Assembly: GCA_052139695.1 (NCBI GenBank) | Contig: JBKQWF010000090.1 | Span: 1-62,988, forward strand | Direction: 5' to 3' | Length of the DNA stretch: 62,988 nucleotides | Origin: PLGF01 sp052139695 | GTDB lineage: Bacteria > Verrucomicrobiota > Verrucomicrobiia > Limisphaerales > Palsa-1400 | Part shown: positions 17,999-27,159 of the stretch, one piece after another | Position numbering within the stretch: the first letter of the stretch is position 1 | Layout: each line of letters begins with the position of its first letter | Translations under genes and position numbers: made by a program | Notes under the pieces: generated by a model | The model's database searches: none | Told to the model about the DNA's origin: nothing | What the model saw: the letters and a program-made list of their open reading frames with translations, nothing else

Positions 17999-19357
17999 TC
18001 AACTGCGCGAGGCCCTCACAAGCAGTCTTCGAACCAGAAGCCACTGCCAGGCGGCGAGCGCAAGAGCTGCCAGGGTATGAGCAGCGACCAAGCCCAGTCC
18101 TTTGTAGGAGCGAATCAACATCCAACTTCCGGCCAGAACACTCACTGCCCACATGGAGTTGCAAGTCAAATCCGTCCAGGCGCGGCCGGCGGACTGCATG
18201 GCTCTGGACAGCAGATTATTCATTGCGATGAACACCCCCGTGAGCATCGTTACCCAGAACACGGCCACACCGTCCCGGAATTCAGGGCCGTAGAACCCCA
18301 AAATGAACGGGGTAAACAATACAATGGGGAGCGCAATGGCGGCACTCAAACCCGCGTTGAGCGCTAGATTGTATCGGAGAAGCCGCTTGAACTCTTCCTG
18401 GCGTCCTGTGGCGTACAGATTTGCGAAAATGGGGACCAGCACGCTGCCCATCATATAAGGGACAAAGGTCATCATATTCATCCATTGATTCGCGGCACTG
18501 ACCGTCGCCATTTCCGCGTAACCTCCCGGTTGGTTCACAAGCAGCATACGGGCGAACCAGCCCGCAGGAGTCACCAGCGCGCCCGAAAGGAACGCGGGGA
18601 GGGTGAAGCGCCAAAGAACCAGCCACTCGCTGAGGTCAACCGCAAAAGACAGTCTCAACCCAGCCCCCGCGACTTCTTTTGCCAGCGACACATGACTCAG
18701 GACGCACGCGGCCAGGGCTTGAAGAACCATTCCCCAAACCGACCCGTTGACTCCGGCCAGCACCCCGCCCAAAACAATCAACGGCACACCGAGCAAGCTG
18801 CTGGAGAGATTTACCCAGGCAGTTGCCTTGAAGGCTTCAAACCCCGAAAGCGCGCCCAGGTAAGCCCCTTGAACGGTGGAGAAAAGCACCAACAGCGATC
18901 CCCACCGCAAGGCACTCGCGAGCTGGGGCGCCGCCAAGGTGTGAATGGCCAGCCATTTTCCAAACAAGAGAAGACCCAGTCCCGCGATCGCTCCCCCTGC
19001 CAGCGCGGTGGAAAGGGTAAGACCAATTACCCGGCCGCAACGGTTCTTGTCCGTTTCGCGCAGTTCGGCGACATACTTCGTGGCGGTGATGCCCAAGCCC
19101 AACCCGGCGAACGTTCCGAACAAGCCAACCGTGCTTTGGATAGTCCCCAGCTCTCCGAAAGGCGTTCGTCCTATGGCGCGAGCCAGCAAAACCGAACCCA
19201 CCAGCCCCAATGCCCGCGACAGGACAGCGCCCGCCACACTCCAAAAAGTTCCGCGCGCCAGACGTGAACCCACTGACGAAGAGAGCATCCGCAGCCACAA
19301 CGGATGCAGGATCCTGGGGGATGCAGCCGCGATCCAAATACCAATTCGCTCAGTCAT
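17999..19357 (-). CDS. Wzx-like oligosaccharide flippase (MOP superfamily)
   Basis: 452 residues, ATG start at 19357. About 12-14 hydrophobic segments begin at residue 35, with the family-typical N-terminal stretch RGTFWSVAGAVLSRALGLVGSVLLARAIG and GELGTIQSTVGLFGTFAGLGLG. Such proteins move undecaprenyl-linked repeat units across the inner membrane for Wzy polymerisation. Its place with the polymerase, sugar transferase and Wzc-like kinase supports a Wzx/Wzy pathway. Confidence 0.87.
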   Translation of the reverse strand: MTERIGIWIAAASPRILHPLWLRMLSSSVGSRLARGTFWSVAGAVLSRALGLVGSVLLARAIGRTPFGELGTIQSTVGLFGTFAGLGLGITATKYVAELRETDKNRCGRVIGLTLSTALAGGAIAGLGLLLFGKWLAIHTLAAPQLASALRWGSLLVLFSTVQGAYLGALSGFEAFKATAWVNLSSSLLGVPLIVLGGVLAGVNGSVWGMVLQALAACVLSHVSLAKEVAGAGLRLSFAVDLSEWLVLWRFTLPAFLSGALVTPAGWFARMLLVNQPGGYAEMATVSAANQWMNMMTFVPYMMGSVLVPIFANLYATGRQEEFKRLLRYNLALNAGLSAAIALPIVLFTPFILGFYGPEFRDGVAVFWVTMLTGVFIAMNNLLSRAMQSAGRAWTDLTCNSMWAVSVLAGSWMLIRSYKGLGLVAAHTLAALALAAWQWLLVRRLLVRASRS

Positions 19358-19401
19358 TATAGTTTGCGGCTGGAAACCAAATCCAGCGCGTGGCCCGACT
19401 C

Positions 19402-20772
19402 CTATTGATTCGTACGTACTACGTGGAGGCCTGGCGGCGGGATTGCTCCGTAAGCATAGCCGGAAGCTGGAAAATAATCATAAACCTGGATTTGGGACAG
19501 GACCGGCGGACCTTGGACGGTAAGCACAGTGGTCCCGTTCCGCGTGAGAGTGAATATCTGCGGTCCAGGTGAAAAGGGCGTCCGCAGTTGCTGCAGGCCG
19601 GCGGCAAGGGCATTGGTGAACAAGTTCGTTCCGGAGGCGATCGTCAGTTGCGCGGGGGCCGTCAAGAAAAGCGTGTTGTAGATCACGTCCTGCACGTCAC
19701 CGTTGAAGGCCGTTACAGGAATCTCATTCGTGTTGAGAGCCACTAAATTGGTCGAGTGTGTTCGGTAAAAATAGAACAGCGCATCGTTAGTAATCGGCGG
19801 CTCCTGGGCCGTTTTATACCAGGAAATATAGTGTTTAGAAAGTTCCAAATAACCGTCATGCGAATAACGGCACGGGGTTAACAGTTCTGATTCATATTGA
19901 ACCGGATTCGTCACGGCTAAACTGTAAGTGCTTTCGTTAAAATCGTTCCAAGTGCTGATTTCAACCCAGTCCGGTTGATTCGTGATGATCCACATCCACT
20001 CGGCTATCGTGCCCTCGCCTCCCTGGGTTTCAAAGTATTGCCGGCCTGCGGTGGGCTGCGCACAGCCCCAATAGCTTGGCGAGTAGCCGCCCATAAAGAG
20101 CTTCCCGGCGCCTTTACACGCCTGCCCGTAAGACATATTGCGGTTCGTAATGACTGAAACCAAGCCAGCCGCGAAATAATACAGGCCATCCAGATAGCTA
20201 TCCTGGGCCAGCAAATTACTCACTGAATTATAACTCACCGGCACCCCGGCCTGGACCAGGAAATAGGGCACAAAAAAGACGTCAATTCCTTCATCCGCCA
20301 GGGGCTGAAAAACACTGCCTGGCCAGTCCACGCTATTCTGTCCGGAAGTTGAAACAACCATCTTGCCTTGATAGTAAAATGAATTGGGTTCGTCGGCCTG
20401 GGAACTAAGCATGGCCACAATGTCATTCGTGTTGCTCTCGTCCACGGAAAAGAAGAGCTTGAACCCCGTTCCCAATTGCTCGGCAGCCTGGTACATCATC
20501 TTCACACGCGCCTGGTAATACCAATCCGGTCCATTCCATTCCCCACAATTCAAAGCAAACCCATCTATTCCCGCCGCCTGGGCGTCCTGAATGTCGTTCA
20601 TGAAACCCTGCAGCACATCGCCATAGTCCGCGTAACACACCATGTAATGGGCGAAAACAAAGTGGTTGGTGCTGCCGGAAGCCCGCGCGCAAGGCGCGGC
20701 CACCTGGAGGAAAAGAAGGGCTGCGAAAAGGCCGACCTTGGCAAGAAAGCGCTCATGTTGAGTTATTTTCAT
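19402..20772 (-). CDS. Exported GH71-like glycoside hydrolase
   Basis: 456 residues with a signal peptide (FLAKVGLFAALLFLQVAAPCARA). The N-terminal catalytic part matches family 71, known for endo-alpha-1,3-glucanases: VFAHYMVCYADYGD, then AQAAGIDGFALNCGEW around residue 70, then GFKLFFSVDES. A second block, ADEGIDVFFVPYF, and WVEISTWNDFNESTY near residue 275 complete the barrel. The last 120 residues are a beta-rich extension. It may trim or release the polysaccharide outside the cytoplasm. The linkage specificity is not proven by sequence. Confidence 0.75.
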   Translation of the reverse strand: MKITQHERFLAKVGLFAALLFLQVAAPCARASGSTNHFVFAHYMVCYADYGDVLQGFMNDIQDAQAAGIDGFALNCGEWNGPDWYYQARVKMMYQAAEQLGTGFKLFFSVDESNTNDIVAMLSSQADEPNSFYYQGKMVVSTSGQNSVDWPGSVFQPLADEGIDVFFVPYFLVQAGVPVSYNSVSNLLAQDSYLDGLYYFAAGLVSVITNRNMSYGQACKGAGKLFMGGYSPSYWGCAQPTAGRQYFETQGGEGTIAEWMWIITNQPDWVEISTWNDFNESTYSLAVTNPVQYESELLTPCRYSHDGYLELSKHYISWYKTAQEPPITNDALFYFYRTHSTNLVALNTNEIPVTAFNGDVQDVIYNTLFLTAPAQLTIASGTNLFTNALAAGLQQLRTPFSPGPQIFTLTRNGTTVLTVQGPPVLSQIQVYDYFPASGYAYGAIPPPGLHVVRTNQ

Positions 20773-20818
20773 GACGGCGTTTAACCGGATTCTGTATGAT
20801 TAAGCACAAAATGGGCCA

Positions 20819-21859
20819 TCATTCTTGAGGCTTCAAAGAGGTGAGCAGATTGCGCCTCCGATGGACAATCTCTGATGCCCGCTGACCGAGGAGGCGCTGC
20901 ATTGTCAACCGGCCGCGCGCCCGGAAAGCGGCGCCATTATGGTGCTTGAGCATTTCGCAGAATCCTCTTAGGCGGGAGGGAAATTTTGGCCCGAAAGTCA
21001 TTCGCTCTTTCCGCCCGGCCGCAAGGCTAATTGCGGAGGTGACTTGGAATGAGACACGTTTTTCCAATTGCCGCCACCATTCGCCAATTTCGATCTGCTT
21101 GTCGCGCAGCCGCATAGGATCGGAGATGAATGAACTCATCATTGCCGGAGCTTCCTTCCAATTCTGGACCGCGAGGAGCGGGTGGGGCCCAAAGAACCGC
21201 GTAAAATAGTCAAGCCAAGGGCGGCGCTCCACAACAGGGATGGCCCCGCGGTCGAGTGCTTCGTATAAGCGAAAACTCTCCAGGTTAACATTTCCCATTG
21301 GGCAAGGCACAAACATGGAATCACCGAGGATACAAAGATATTTTTCTGGATCCAGCCAACTGGCGGACTGGTCGCGCGTGCCTGTAACATGGATAAAATT
21401 GGGTTCGATGACCGGGAGATGTTGCACCAGGGAACGGCGGGTCGAAGCAAGGTTTCCCACAAAACTCCAAACGTAATGTCGTTCCGTGACCGGTCGCGTC
21501 TCGTGCGCGCCGTTTTGCTGACGACTTGGCCCCATCGGGATTTGTGTGATTCCTTCCTGGCGCAGATCAGCGCGATAATAGTTGCGCACCACATGCACAA
21601 AACAGCGATAATGGGCCAATGGCTCCAGATACCATTCGTCGCTGATGTGGAATAAGATGATGCCCGGGGTTGCAGAAATCAATTGCAGCAAATCTCGGCG
21701 CAAGTGGCGGAGTCGCTTGCAAATAACGACGGAGTCTGGAACCACCTTGGTTTGGGAAAGGTCTTCCATTTGCGTGAAGGAAATTCCAGGAAGCAGCCGT
21801 TTCAACCAGGCAATCTCCGGGAAATCAGCCTTTTGATAGTGGACAAGGGTCACAGGCAC
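20819..21859 (-). CDS. Exostosin-like (GT47-type) glycosyltransferase
   Basis: 346 residues from a GTG at 21859, 17 bp after the kinase gene. The exostosin-type region is YVWSFVGNLASTRRSLVQHL, DPEKYLCILGDSMFVPCPMG and ESFRLYEALDRGAIPVVE, around residues 130-215. In eukaryotes such enzymes add xylose, glucuronic acid or related sugars; bacterial members are common in polysaccharide clusters. The specific sugar is unknown. Confidence 0.75.
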   Translation of the reverse strand: MPVTLVHYQKADFPEIAWLKRLLPGISFTQMEDLSQTKVVPDSVVICKRLRHLRRDLLQLISATPGIILFHISDEWYLEPLAHYRCFVHVVRNYYRADLRQEGITQIPMGPSRQQNGAHETRPVTERHYVWSFVGNLASTRRSLVQHLPVIEPNFIHVTGTRDQSASWLDPEKYLCILGDSMFVPCPMGNVNLESFRLYEALDRGAIPVVERRPWLDYFTRFFGPHPLLAVQNWKEAPAMMSSFISDPMRLRDKQIEIGEWWRQLEKRVSFQVTSAISLAAGRKERMTFGPKFPSRLRGFCEMLKHHNGAAFRARGRLTMQRLLGQRASEIVHRRRNLLTSLKPQE

Positions 21860-21876
21860 ACGTCAATAATAATCCA

Positions 21877-23997
21877 CTAGTGATTCTTTGCTTTTCCATT
21901 CTTGGCCGACCTCGTCAAGCCGTTCTTCGCATAATGTCCCGCGAGATCGTCGCTCCGCGCGCGATTGAGGACAATGTTCACCTGCTTGGCCTGCCTTTGA
22001 TAGAGCATGTCCAATGCTTGCCGCACCATCCGCGATCGCGTATAGAAGGGCCGCGTGACCACGACCACCACGTCCGCGTGAGGAACCAGCATCGCGGCGT
22101 TGTCGGACGCCAGGATGGGCGCGGCATCAATCATCACGAAATCCCTGTTTTGGCGGAGTTCTCGAATCAGGTCCCGCAGTTTCGTTCCGACGAAGAGCCC
22201 CTCGGAATGTTCCTGGTCCGTCCCCCTCGGAACATAGGCCAGCCCGTCAACCTCGGTCGAGTGAATGATCGCCTCGGCCTTCAGGCTGCCCCGCAAATAG
22301 TCCGACACGCCCAACTGATCATTGCCCGGCAGCAGCCGGTTCATTCCGCCGCCGTGCGCGTCCGCATCCACCAAGACAACACGAAGGCCAACTTGTGCCA
22401 GCAAACGAGCCAAATTAACCGCCACGGTCGTTTTGCCTTCGGCCGGCAAAGCGCTGGTGATCAACAGTGTTTGCGGCTGGTTCTCTTTGACGGAAGAAAG
22501 CAATAGGGCTGATCGCAAATGCCGGTAAGATTCGAGGTAGGCAAACCGGGAGTCGGCACTTGCCAGGAGAGCCCGCTCGGGCTTCTTGCGGGAAACCTTA
22601 ATCTCCGGCACCAAGCCCAACACCGTTTCCCCAAATTGATCTTTGATGTCGCGAACGGATACAAACCGGTCATCCAACAGATACCAAACAAAAACAATGC
22701 CCAAGCTTAGAAGCAAGCCGCCAACAAGAGAAAGCGCTATGCGCAGCGGCAAATAACGTTTTTCAGGTTGGGCCGCAGTGGCGGGTAGCAGGATCGACAG
22801 CCGTTCCTGTTGCACTGTCTTGCTCAAATCCACGTTTTGCAGCGTCGCCAACAAATGGTCATAATTTGCCTGTTGACGAGCCACATTGTCCTTGAGGCGC
22901 TGGCCTTCGGATAAGCGTTCGTTAAGGCTGAGTAAATGGCTCTCCTGAGGTGGAATCGCTTCGCCCAGGGCGGTGATTTGCGTTTCCAGTTCTCGGATCA
23001 TGGCCGCTTTTTCCGTGAGATACTCCTTCTCCAGCATTTTTACCGTGTTTTCCTTTCGCGCGACATCCCGGTCGTACTCACGCTTCATGCCCGCGGCCGG
23101 ATTGTCTTTATCAACCATCGCCGTGACCAAGTCCAGTCGTGCGCGCTCCAGCCTCATTTGGCTTTCGATCAAGGCAGGATTGGAGGATTTAGCCTCAGCG
23201 TCTTGAACCTGGGATGCGAAGACGCTGCCTGGGCCCGAGGCGAGGACAAGACCATTTGTCAACAATCGCTGATCCAGTTTCAGCTTGGCCAATCGAAGCG
23301 TCAGCTCATTGAGATAAGTCCCCGCGCTCTTCGCGTCCTCTTCCAGCACCGCGACGTTGTTGGTTTTTTGAAAGGCCGCCCATTTTTCCTGCTCCTCCCG
23401 CAGCAATGTTTCACGCTTGGCCAGTTCCTCAGTCAAAGAAAGAACAACATCGGCCGTAGTCACGTCGCGGATTTCCTTCTTGTAGGCCCGGTAGCCTTCC
23501 ACGAGGGCTTGGAGGTAAGCTTGAACCTTTTCTGGAGGTCCGTTTGCTTGCAATTGGAGGATTGAGGTTTTCAACGGCTGAACCACGTCCAATTTTACGG
23601 GGCTTTTTTCCCCCGGTTTGACAACGATGCCAGCCTTTTCCATCGCTTCTGCTTGCAACCGGGAACTCTTTAGGAACTCGATCTGAGTGCCAAAATAGGT
23701 CAACGACTCCTCACTAAACAAGCTGGCCAGGTTATTCACTTGGGTAACGCCGTTGAGGTAAAGCTGCGCATAAGACACAAAGCCCTCTTTGCGAAGCGTT
23801 TCGAACGCCAGGGTTCCCGCCACCGCCAGCGTCACGCAGATCAGGGTCGCCCACCAGCGCTCCCGCAAATAGCTCAGGTAACGCCTCTTTGGAGCCATGA
23901 GCGTCAGGCGATAATTCGCCTCATGGCCGTTGCTCTGGCTTTCGGGCAGAATGATTGTCTTTTCAGTCACGGTAACGTGCGGGCATGCTGCCGCCAT
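21877..23997 (-). CDS. Wzc-like chain-length regulator and BY-kinase
   Basis: 706 residues from the ATG at 23997, preceded by GGAAAG; the frame stays open to a TTG at 24015. It has a membrane segment near residue 50 (WWATLICVTLAVAGTLAF), a Wzz-like periplasmic part with long coiled coils (residues 180-400), a second membrane segment near residue 430 (IALSLVGGLLLSLGIVFVWYLL), and a cytoplasmic kinase domain from about residue 480. The kinase shows Walker A (ALPAEGKTTVAVN), Walker A' (VVLVDADAHGG) and Walker B (FVMIDAAPIL). Such kinases control chain length and export. The tail (GHYAKNGLTRSAKNGKAKNH) has only one tyrosine, not the usual cluster. Confidence 0.88.
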   Translation of the reverse strand: MAAACPHVTVTEKTIILPESQSNGHEANYRLTLMAPKRRYLSYLRERWWATLICVTLAVAGTLAFETLRKEGFVSYAQLYLNGVTQVNNLASLFSEESLTYFGTQIEFLKSSRLQAEAMEKAGIVVKPGEKSPVKLDVVQPLKTSILQLQANGPPEKVQAYLQALVEGYRAYKKEIRDVTTADVVLSLTEELAKRETLLREEQEKWAAFQKTNNVAVLEEDAKSAGTYLNELTLRLAKLKLDQRLLTNGLVLASGPGSVFASQVQDAEAKSSNPALIESQMRLERARLDLVTAMVDKDNPAAGMKREYDRDVARKENTVKMLEKEYLTEKAAMIRELETQITALGEAIPPQESHLLSLNERLSEGQRLKDNVARQQANYDHLLATLQNVDLSKTVQQERLSILLPATAAQPEKRYLPLRIALSLVGGLLLSLGIVFVWYLLDDRFVSVRDIKDQFGETVLGLVPEIKVSRKKPERALLASADSRFAYLESYRHLRSALLLSSVKENQPQTLLITSALPAEGKTTVAVNLARLLAQVGLRVVLVDADAHGGGMNRLLPGNDQLGVSDYLRGSLKAEAIIHSTEVDGLAYVPRGTDQEHSEGLFVGTKLRDLIRELRQNRDFVMIDAAPILASDNAAMLVPHADVVVVVTRPFYTRSRMVRQALDMLYQRQAKQVNIVLNRARSDDLAGHYAKNGLTRSAKNGKAKNH

Positions 23998-24279
23998 TGA
24001 GGTCTTTCCGTCCAATTTGGATGGATGACCATCTCGCTCTCCAATATTTTTCCCACCATCGGCAGAACCCTCGGCTCAGCCGTGGTGTTCTCTCGCCTCA
24101 GGTCCGGGGTTGCTGCAACCTTGGATCGGCGATCTCCCGCATGGGGCACCCACACTAGTAGGTCTCCATGACGATTCGATGGCACGTTTGTCACAATTAC
24201 GCGAACTTGCTTCTGCCTCATTCATACCCTCGGCGCCGATCGCCAAGGAAATTCTCATTCTATCAAATATGTTCATTGC

Positions 24280-25677
24280 CTAATAGGCGGTCCGCGGAGG
24301 AAAGACACAGTTTTTAATCGTTTTTAGAATCACCAGGCAATCAAGACTGAATGACCAGTTCTCCAGATAATAAATATCAGCCTCCACTCTCTGCTCAATA
24401 TCAGCGGAACTATGGACTTCTCCGCGGAACCCGTTAACCTGGGCCCAACCAGTAATTCCCGGGTGAATGAACTTGCGAATCAAATACCTCTTCATCGCTT
24501 GCACAAAGATTTCCTCGTGTTTGGGCAAATGCGGGCGGGGACCCACCACGCTCATATTGCCCAAGAGCACATTGAAAAACTGCGGCAACTCGTCGATGCT
24601 TAATCTCCGCATCCAAGCCCCGGCTGGAAAAATGCGAGGGTCGGTTTTGGTAGCTTGCTGGGCCTCATTCGCCCCGTTGAGGTGCATCGTCCGGTATTTG
24701 TAAATCGCGAAAGGCCGCCCTCGCATTCCGACCCGTATCTGCTCGAAAAAGACTGGCCCAGGCGATTGCAATCGGTGCAGCACCCAAACCAGGAGAGTTG
24801 TAAACGGCAGAATCAAAACCACCACCGGCACGGCGACGGCCAAATCCAGCATCCGCTTAAAAAACCGGTTCAACGGACTCTCCAAGGGCTCATCTCGCAA
24901 GCCGATGAAACGCACGCCATCGTCCTCGAACGTGGTGGTCGTATGGTTGAAGTAGTGGTCAAGGTCATGCAACACCAACAGTCTGACTCCAGTCTCCTCG
25001 CACAATTGCGTCACTTGCCGCAGGCGCTGGCTGCCGATCGAAAGTTCCAGAACAATTAATTGGGTAATGGCGTGCTCTGCCAGTATTTGGCCAATCTTAT
25101 CCAAGCTGCCGAGTGGCGGGAAAGGGGAATTCGCCGCGGCGGCCAGGTCGGGATAGACCAAACCCATCGTGCGAAACCCAACCAAGCTTTTGTTCTTCAG
25201 CCATGAGTTTAACCGATGGGCTTGTTCCGCCGTCCCTGCCAGAGCGACGCGCTCCTCGCGTTCACCGGAGAAGGACCATTTACTCAGCGACTTGGGCAGC
25301 AGGTAGTTGGAACAAAGCAGCGTCAGGTAGAAGAACGGCGTGTAACTCAGAAAGAACGACCGCGAGGCCAGATGATCCTGCGCCATAAACGAAAGCAGAA
25401 AGACGCAGAATAGCCCGAAAAATGTCTGGCGAAGGCTGCGGCGGTTGGCTACCACCCAACTGTGATCCGATCCCTGCGGTTCGCGTGAGTTGCCGAGGCC
25501 GAACAAGATGCCGACAAGCAAAAACTCATTATATACCAGGTACCTCTTAAAAATCACGTCACTCTCAAACATGTCGCTTTGCCAGATCACCAGCCACCCC
25601 CAGAAGCTCAAGGTGACCCCAACCAGTTGCCAAAATGACACCAGCGCGCGGAGGCCGAGGGAACGATGACTTACCAT
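24280..25677 (-). CDS. Polyprenyl-phosphate sugar-1-phosphate transferase (WbaP/WcaJ type)
   Basis: 465 residues, ATG start at 25677. Four to five N-terminal membrane helices (residues 10-125) and a Rossmann-like part (VALAGTAEQAHRL) precede the catalytic bacterial sugar transferase domain from residue 265: FFKRMLDLAVAV, SPGPVFFEQIRVGMRGRPF, YKYRTMH, RRLSIDELPQFFNVLLGNMSVVGPRP, and HPGITGWAQVNGFRGE. It starts assembly by linking the first sugar phosphate to undecaprenyl phosphate. It lies directly behind the AraC gene, so it probably heads the biosynthetic genes of the operon. Confidence 0.93.
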   Translation of the reverse strand: MVSHRSLGLRALVSFWQLVGVTLSFWGWLVIWQSDMFESDVIFKRYLVYNEFLLVGILFGLGNSREPQGSDHSWVVANRRSLRQTFFGLFCVFLLSFMAQDHLASRSFFLSYTPFFYLTLLCSNYLLPKSLSKWSFSGEREERVALAGTAEQAHRLNSWLKNKSLVGFRTMGLVYPDLAAAANSPFPPLGSLDKIGQILAEHAITQLIVLELSIGSQRLRQVTQLCEETGVRLLVLHDLDHYFNHTTTTFEDDGVRFIGLRDEPLESPLNRFFKRMLDLAVAVPVVVLILPFTTLLVWVLHRLQSPGPVFFEQIRVGMRGRPFAIYKYRTMHLNGANEAQQATKTDPRIFPAGAWMRRLSIDELPQFFNVLLGNMSVVGPRPHLPKHEEIFVQAMKRYLIRKFIHPGITGWAQVNGFRGEVHSSADIEQRVEADIYYLENWSFSLDCLVILKTIKNCVFPPRTAY

Positions 25678-25701
25678 AATGTATGCTCAGAAGTGTTTTT
25701 T

Positions 25702-26739
25702 CTAAGGCGCAGCCACCGGCATCCCGCTAGCGAAGCGTTGCCATTCCGGCGGTCCTGGTTCCTGCCAGCGATTGTCATTTCCCTTCCCATGATCGCTCGC
25801 TCCCTGATTGGCATGCATCACCGCCTGGGCCGCTTGCATGGCGCCAGAGAGGGCCGTTCTGTTGCCGGGATTGACCGCCCTCCCTTGTGGCGGGTTTGGA
25901 CAGGGTAGGCGAGTTTTGGCCGTTCTATTAAATTCGCGCCACGCGGTTGGGCTCAAACCAAAGCGCTTCTTGAAAGCGTAGTTAAAATGGGCCACCGACC
26001 CGTGTTTGCTTTGGAGGGCGACATCGACAATTTTGAGCCGGCATTCAAGCAATAGATCGCACGCTTTCTTGAGTCTCAATTCTGAAACATAGACAAGGAA
26101 GCGAGTGCCGAACATTTCTTGAAACAGCCGGCTCGCATGCCGTTCACCGCATTGAAGCAGGCGGGCGATTTGCCCAAGTGAAAAATCCGCCAGCTCAGAT
26201 TCAGGCACTTGGCCCATAAGATCCCGCAAACGTTCCTTGGCATTTTCCTGGTCTGTTCCAGTCTTCTTGTTTTCCCCTAGCGCTGAAATGAGCGGAAAAG
26301 CCAGCAGTTCCCCGAATACTTGGGCAAACGCCAAGCGATCCGATAGCGTCATGGGGTCCTCTTTCGAGAACAAATTGGACGCTCGCTTTGCCAGCGGGTG
26401 CTCCACGGGCCAAACGAGAAACGGCTCACAGAGCCGCGCGACCTCATTTTCCAGGCATCTCCTCTCCCATGCCGTCACAAAACCTGAAAGTAAGCTAATA
26501 TTGATGACAAATGCGCGAAACATGGCATCTCCCAACACGCTCGCCAGCATCGTCACTTTTGGTTTTGGCGGGCAAACAATAATCCCGCCTGGCGGGAGTT
26601 CTCTGCTTATTCCCCCAATAAGCGCATACGCGTTGCCCTCAAACAATTGCAAGATCATCCAATCCGAAGACCCTAGCGGCCATTCGGCGCCGCTAAGAAC
26701 GGTTGTTTCAAATCTTGATAAGTAGAGAGGAGAATTCAT
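25702..26739 (-). CDS. AraC-family transcriptional regulator heading the exopolysaccharide operon
   Basis: 345 residues, ATG start at 26739. The C-terminal DNA-binding domain spans residues 195-290: FSLGQIARLLQCGERHASRLF for the first helix-turn-helix and IVDVALQSKHGSVAHFNYAFKKRFGLSPTAWR for the second. The N-terminal ~190 residues (LSRFETTVLSGAEWPLGSSDW..., GGIIVCPPKPKV) are the same sensor type found in front of TpsB at 45733. A disordered 55-residue tail ends the protein. Only 24 bp separates it from the sugar transferase gene, so autoregulated control of the operon is inferred; no ligand is known. Confidence 0.85.
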   Translation of the reverse strand: MNSPLYLSRFETTVLSGAEWPLGSSDWMILQLFEGNAYALIGGISRELPPGGIIVCPPKPKVTMLASVLGDAMFRAFVINISLLSGFVTAWERRCLENEVARLCEPFLVWPVEHPLAKRASNLFSKEDPMTLSDRLAFAQVFGELLAFPLISALGENKKTGTDQENAKERLRDLMGQVPESELADFSLGQIARLLQCGERHASRLFQEMFGTRFLVYVSELRLKKACDLLLECRLKIVDVALQSKHGSVAHFNYAFKKRFGLSPTAWREFNRTAKTRLPCPNPPQGRAVNPGNRTALSGAMQAAQAVMHANQGASDHGKGNDNRWQEPGPPEWQRFASGMPVAAP

Positions 26740-27159
26740 AGGGCTCTCACGCCAGCCGCATTCTTGCGGAAGCTCATGACCTTTGGGTGGCTCTTCTGTG
26801 ACATTATTGCAATAATTGATTCACCTGGAAATCTGCCAGCACGGCAGCGCAATGAGGGACTGAGTCTTTCTGCATTAATTAACCATTCCGTTGCCGCGAT
26901 GTAACAACTCCTCCTTTATGTGGCGAACGCGTCATATATCGCCAATCCAGACGCCATGCGCTATCAATCTGACTCGCAAGCCGCTCCTGGTGAACCACTA
27001 GCGCTATAGCCATTTGTTTGCTATAAATGTCCTAAATTAAGAATCACAAAGCTTCTTTTTGTGTTTTGCTAATAGACTGATTTCTCGGAATCGAGTGTTC
27101 GCGGTTCAAATGTGCTTTGACCAAAGCGAGTAGAGAGTGTTCTTTCCGGAGGAAAACTT
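26740..27159. promoter_or_regulatory. Divergent control region between the AraC-headed operon and the TPR gene
   Basis: 420 bp with no gene. It must hold both divergent promoters. At 26803-26816 there is a perfect 14-bp palindrome (attattgcaataat), 64 bp before the AraC start, which is a candidate operator. The TPR gene has a good GGAGG site at 27147-27152. The A/T-rich part is 27010-27085. Confidence 0.45.

Noticed and set aside
18485..19267. A 260-codon open frame opposite the flippase gene
   Set aside because: Translation is Gln/Arg/Pro-rich, the mirror of membrane helices on the other strand.
24016..24279. Looked for a small gene or leader RNA between the kinase and sugar transferase genes
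   Set aside because: Short frames only, no ribosome site, no conserved structure visible.
26797..26806. A lone tgtgacatta near the AraC start, considered as a PHO box
   Set aside because: Only one half-site; no second 7-mer at 11 bp.
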